The notes beneath the pieces are model-generated. The model was not told where the DNA came from, ran no database searches, and saw nothing but the letters and a program-made list of their open reading frames with translations. From the NCBI GenBank assembly GCA_934270565.1, contig CAKQPR010000025.1, positions 1 to 22,486 of the forward strand: 22,486 nt of DNA, written 5' to 3'. The DNA comes from an uncultured Clostridia bacterium (GTDB lineage Bacteria; Bacillota; Clostridia; Christensenellales; Pumilibacteraceae). A program made the translations under genes and the position numbers. Shown here piece by piece: positions 22,128 through 22,486 of the stretch. How positions within the stretch are numbered: the first letter of the stretch is position 1; every line of letters starts with the position of its first letter.

Positions 22128-22250
22128 GCAGGGAGCCCCTGCGGGCATGTCGGCGATGGCAGGGAGCCCCTGCGGGCAAGTCGGCGATGCCCGTACTTAC
22201 TTTTGGTAGAACAGGTAGGGGCGTTCCTCGTCCGCCCGCCAACCAAGCGG
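22128..22250 (+). repeat. Family A element with two hairpin units
   Basis: Two exact 31-nt units (22128-22158 and 22159-22189), both with stem GCAGGG/CCCTGC and AGC loop, then the constant segment to GGTAGGGGCGTTCCTCG. It is followed by a family C unit (22267-22296). Confidence 0.85.
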
Positions 22251-22374
22251 AACGCTCCCTCACCCCGTCATTTCGAGCGTAGTCGAGAAATCTCGCGGGA
22301 GCGAATGCGAACGCAGCGGAACGGTACGACCCCAAAACGCTTGCCCGCGCGGGTTCCGCGCCGAGCGGGAGCGA

Positions 22375-22486
22375 ACGGCGAGCCGCCGTTGGCAAGTCGG
22401 CGATGCCCGTACTTACTTTTGGTAGAACAGGTAGGGGCGGACGCCCTCGTCCGCCCGCCAACCAAGCGGAACGCTCCCTCACCCCG
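22375..22486 (+). repeat. Family A element with one hairpin unit, cut by the window end
   Basis: Unit 22375-22405 has stem ACGGCG/CGCCGT, with an A-T outer pair in place of G-C. The constant segment and the GGGCGGACG/CGTCCGCCC hairpin follow. The final 40 bases repeat those at about 22229-22265. Confidence 0.8.

Noticed and set aside
22078..22482. Minus-strand ORF of 134 codons over the right-edge repeats, and similar ORFs at 11058-11306, 11547-11813, 12004-12366 and 14690-15172
   Set aside because: They only translate the interspersed repeats, with recurring Pro/Arg-rich phrases. No ribosome sites or independent conservation.

Overview
The window looks like one chromosomal stretch of an uncultured, anaerobic, Gram-positive-type bacterium, most likely a gut member of the Clostridia (Bacillota). 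Supporting signs are strong AGGAGG-type ribosome sites, consensus -35/-10 promoters, a class III (oxygen-sensitive) ribonucleotide reductase, a lipoprotein with a Gram-positive-style lipobox, AraC/cupin sugar regulators, and many short GC-rich interspersed repeats of the kind common in gut Clostridia genomes. The exact lineage is inference. There is no rRNA, tRNA, CRISPR array, transposase or phage gene.

Left part (1-4720): an L-rhamnose catabolic operon rhaB-rhaA-rhaD, read rightward and tightly packed, divergent from an AraC-type regulator whose perfect promoter predicts a leaderless mRNA. Middle left (4740-8030): a beta-propeller lactonase, an XRE regulator fused to four membrane segments, an SGNH hydrolase with a terminator-like hairpin in its leader, a collapsed flavodoxin gene of which only the two ends survive, and a doubtful 67-residue ORF. 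Centre (8250-11128): nrdD and nrdG, with two NrdR-box-like sites at the nrdD promoter and an intrinsic terminator between the genes.

From 11129 to 12713 there is a gene-free island of nested, highly structured repeats: tandem 31-nt hairpin units with covarying stems, MITE-like elements with terminal inverted repeats, an 88-bp three-hairpin module found again identically 8 kb away, and a 285-bp direct duplication. A 561-residue lipoprotein of unknown function follows on the minus strand. Upstream of it lie two near-identical inverted copies of a 29-nt palindrome. An HU gene with a perfect promoter comes next.

Right part (15967-22099): a minus-strand sugar cluster with two Gfo/Idh/MocA oxidoreductases, two TIM-barrel sugar isomerase/epimerase-like proteins and a ThuA-like protein, divergent from a second AraC regulator. 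This set resembles pathways that oxidise a sugar or glycoside to a keto intermediate and then isomerise or cleave it, but the substrate is unknown and no transporter or glycosidase is present. A repeat element lies inside the cluster. The window ends in more copies of the hairpin-unit repeat, directly after the second AraC gene, whose C-terminus looks clipped.

The best candidates for something undescribed are the modular repeat system (covarying hairpin units plus the conserved 88-bp module), the keto-sugar cluster, and the paired palindromes upstream of the lipoprotein. All readings are by eye, without database searches.
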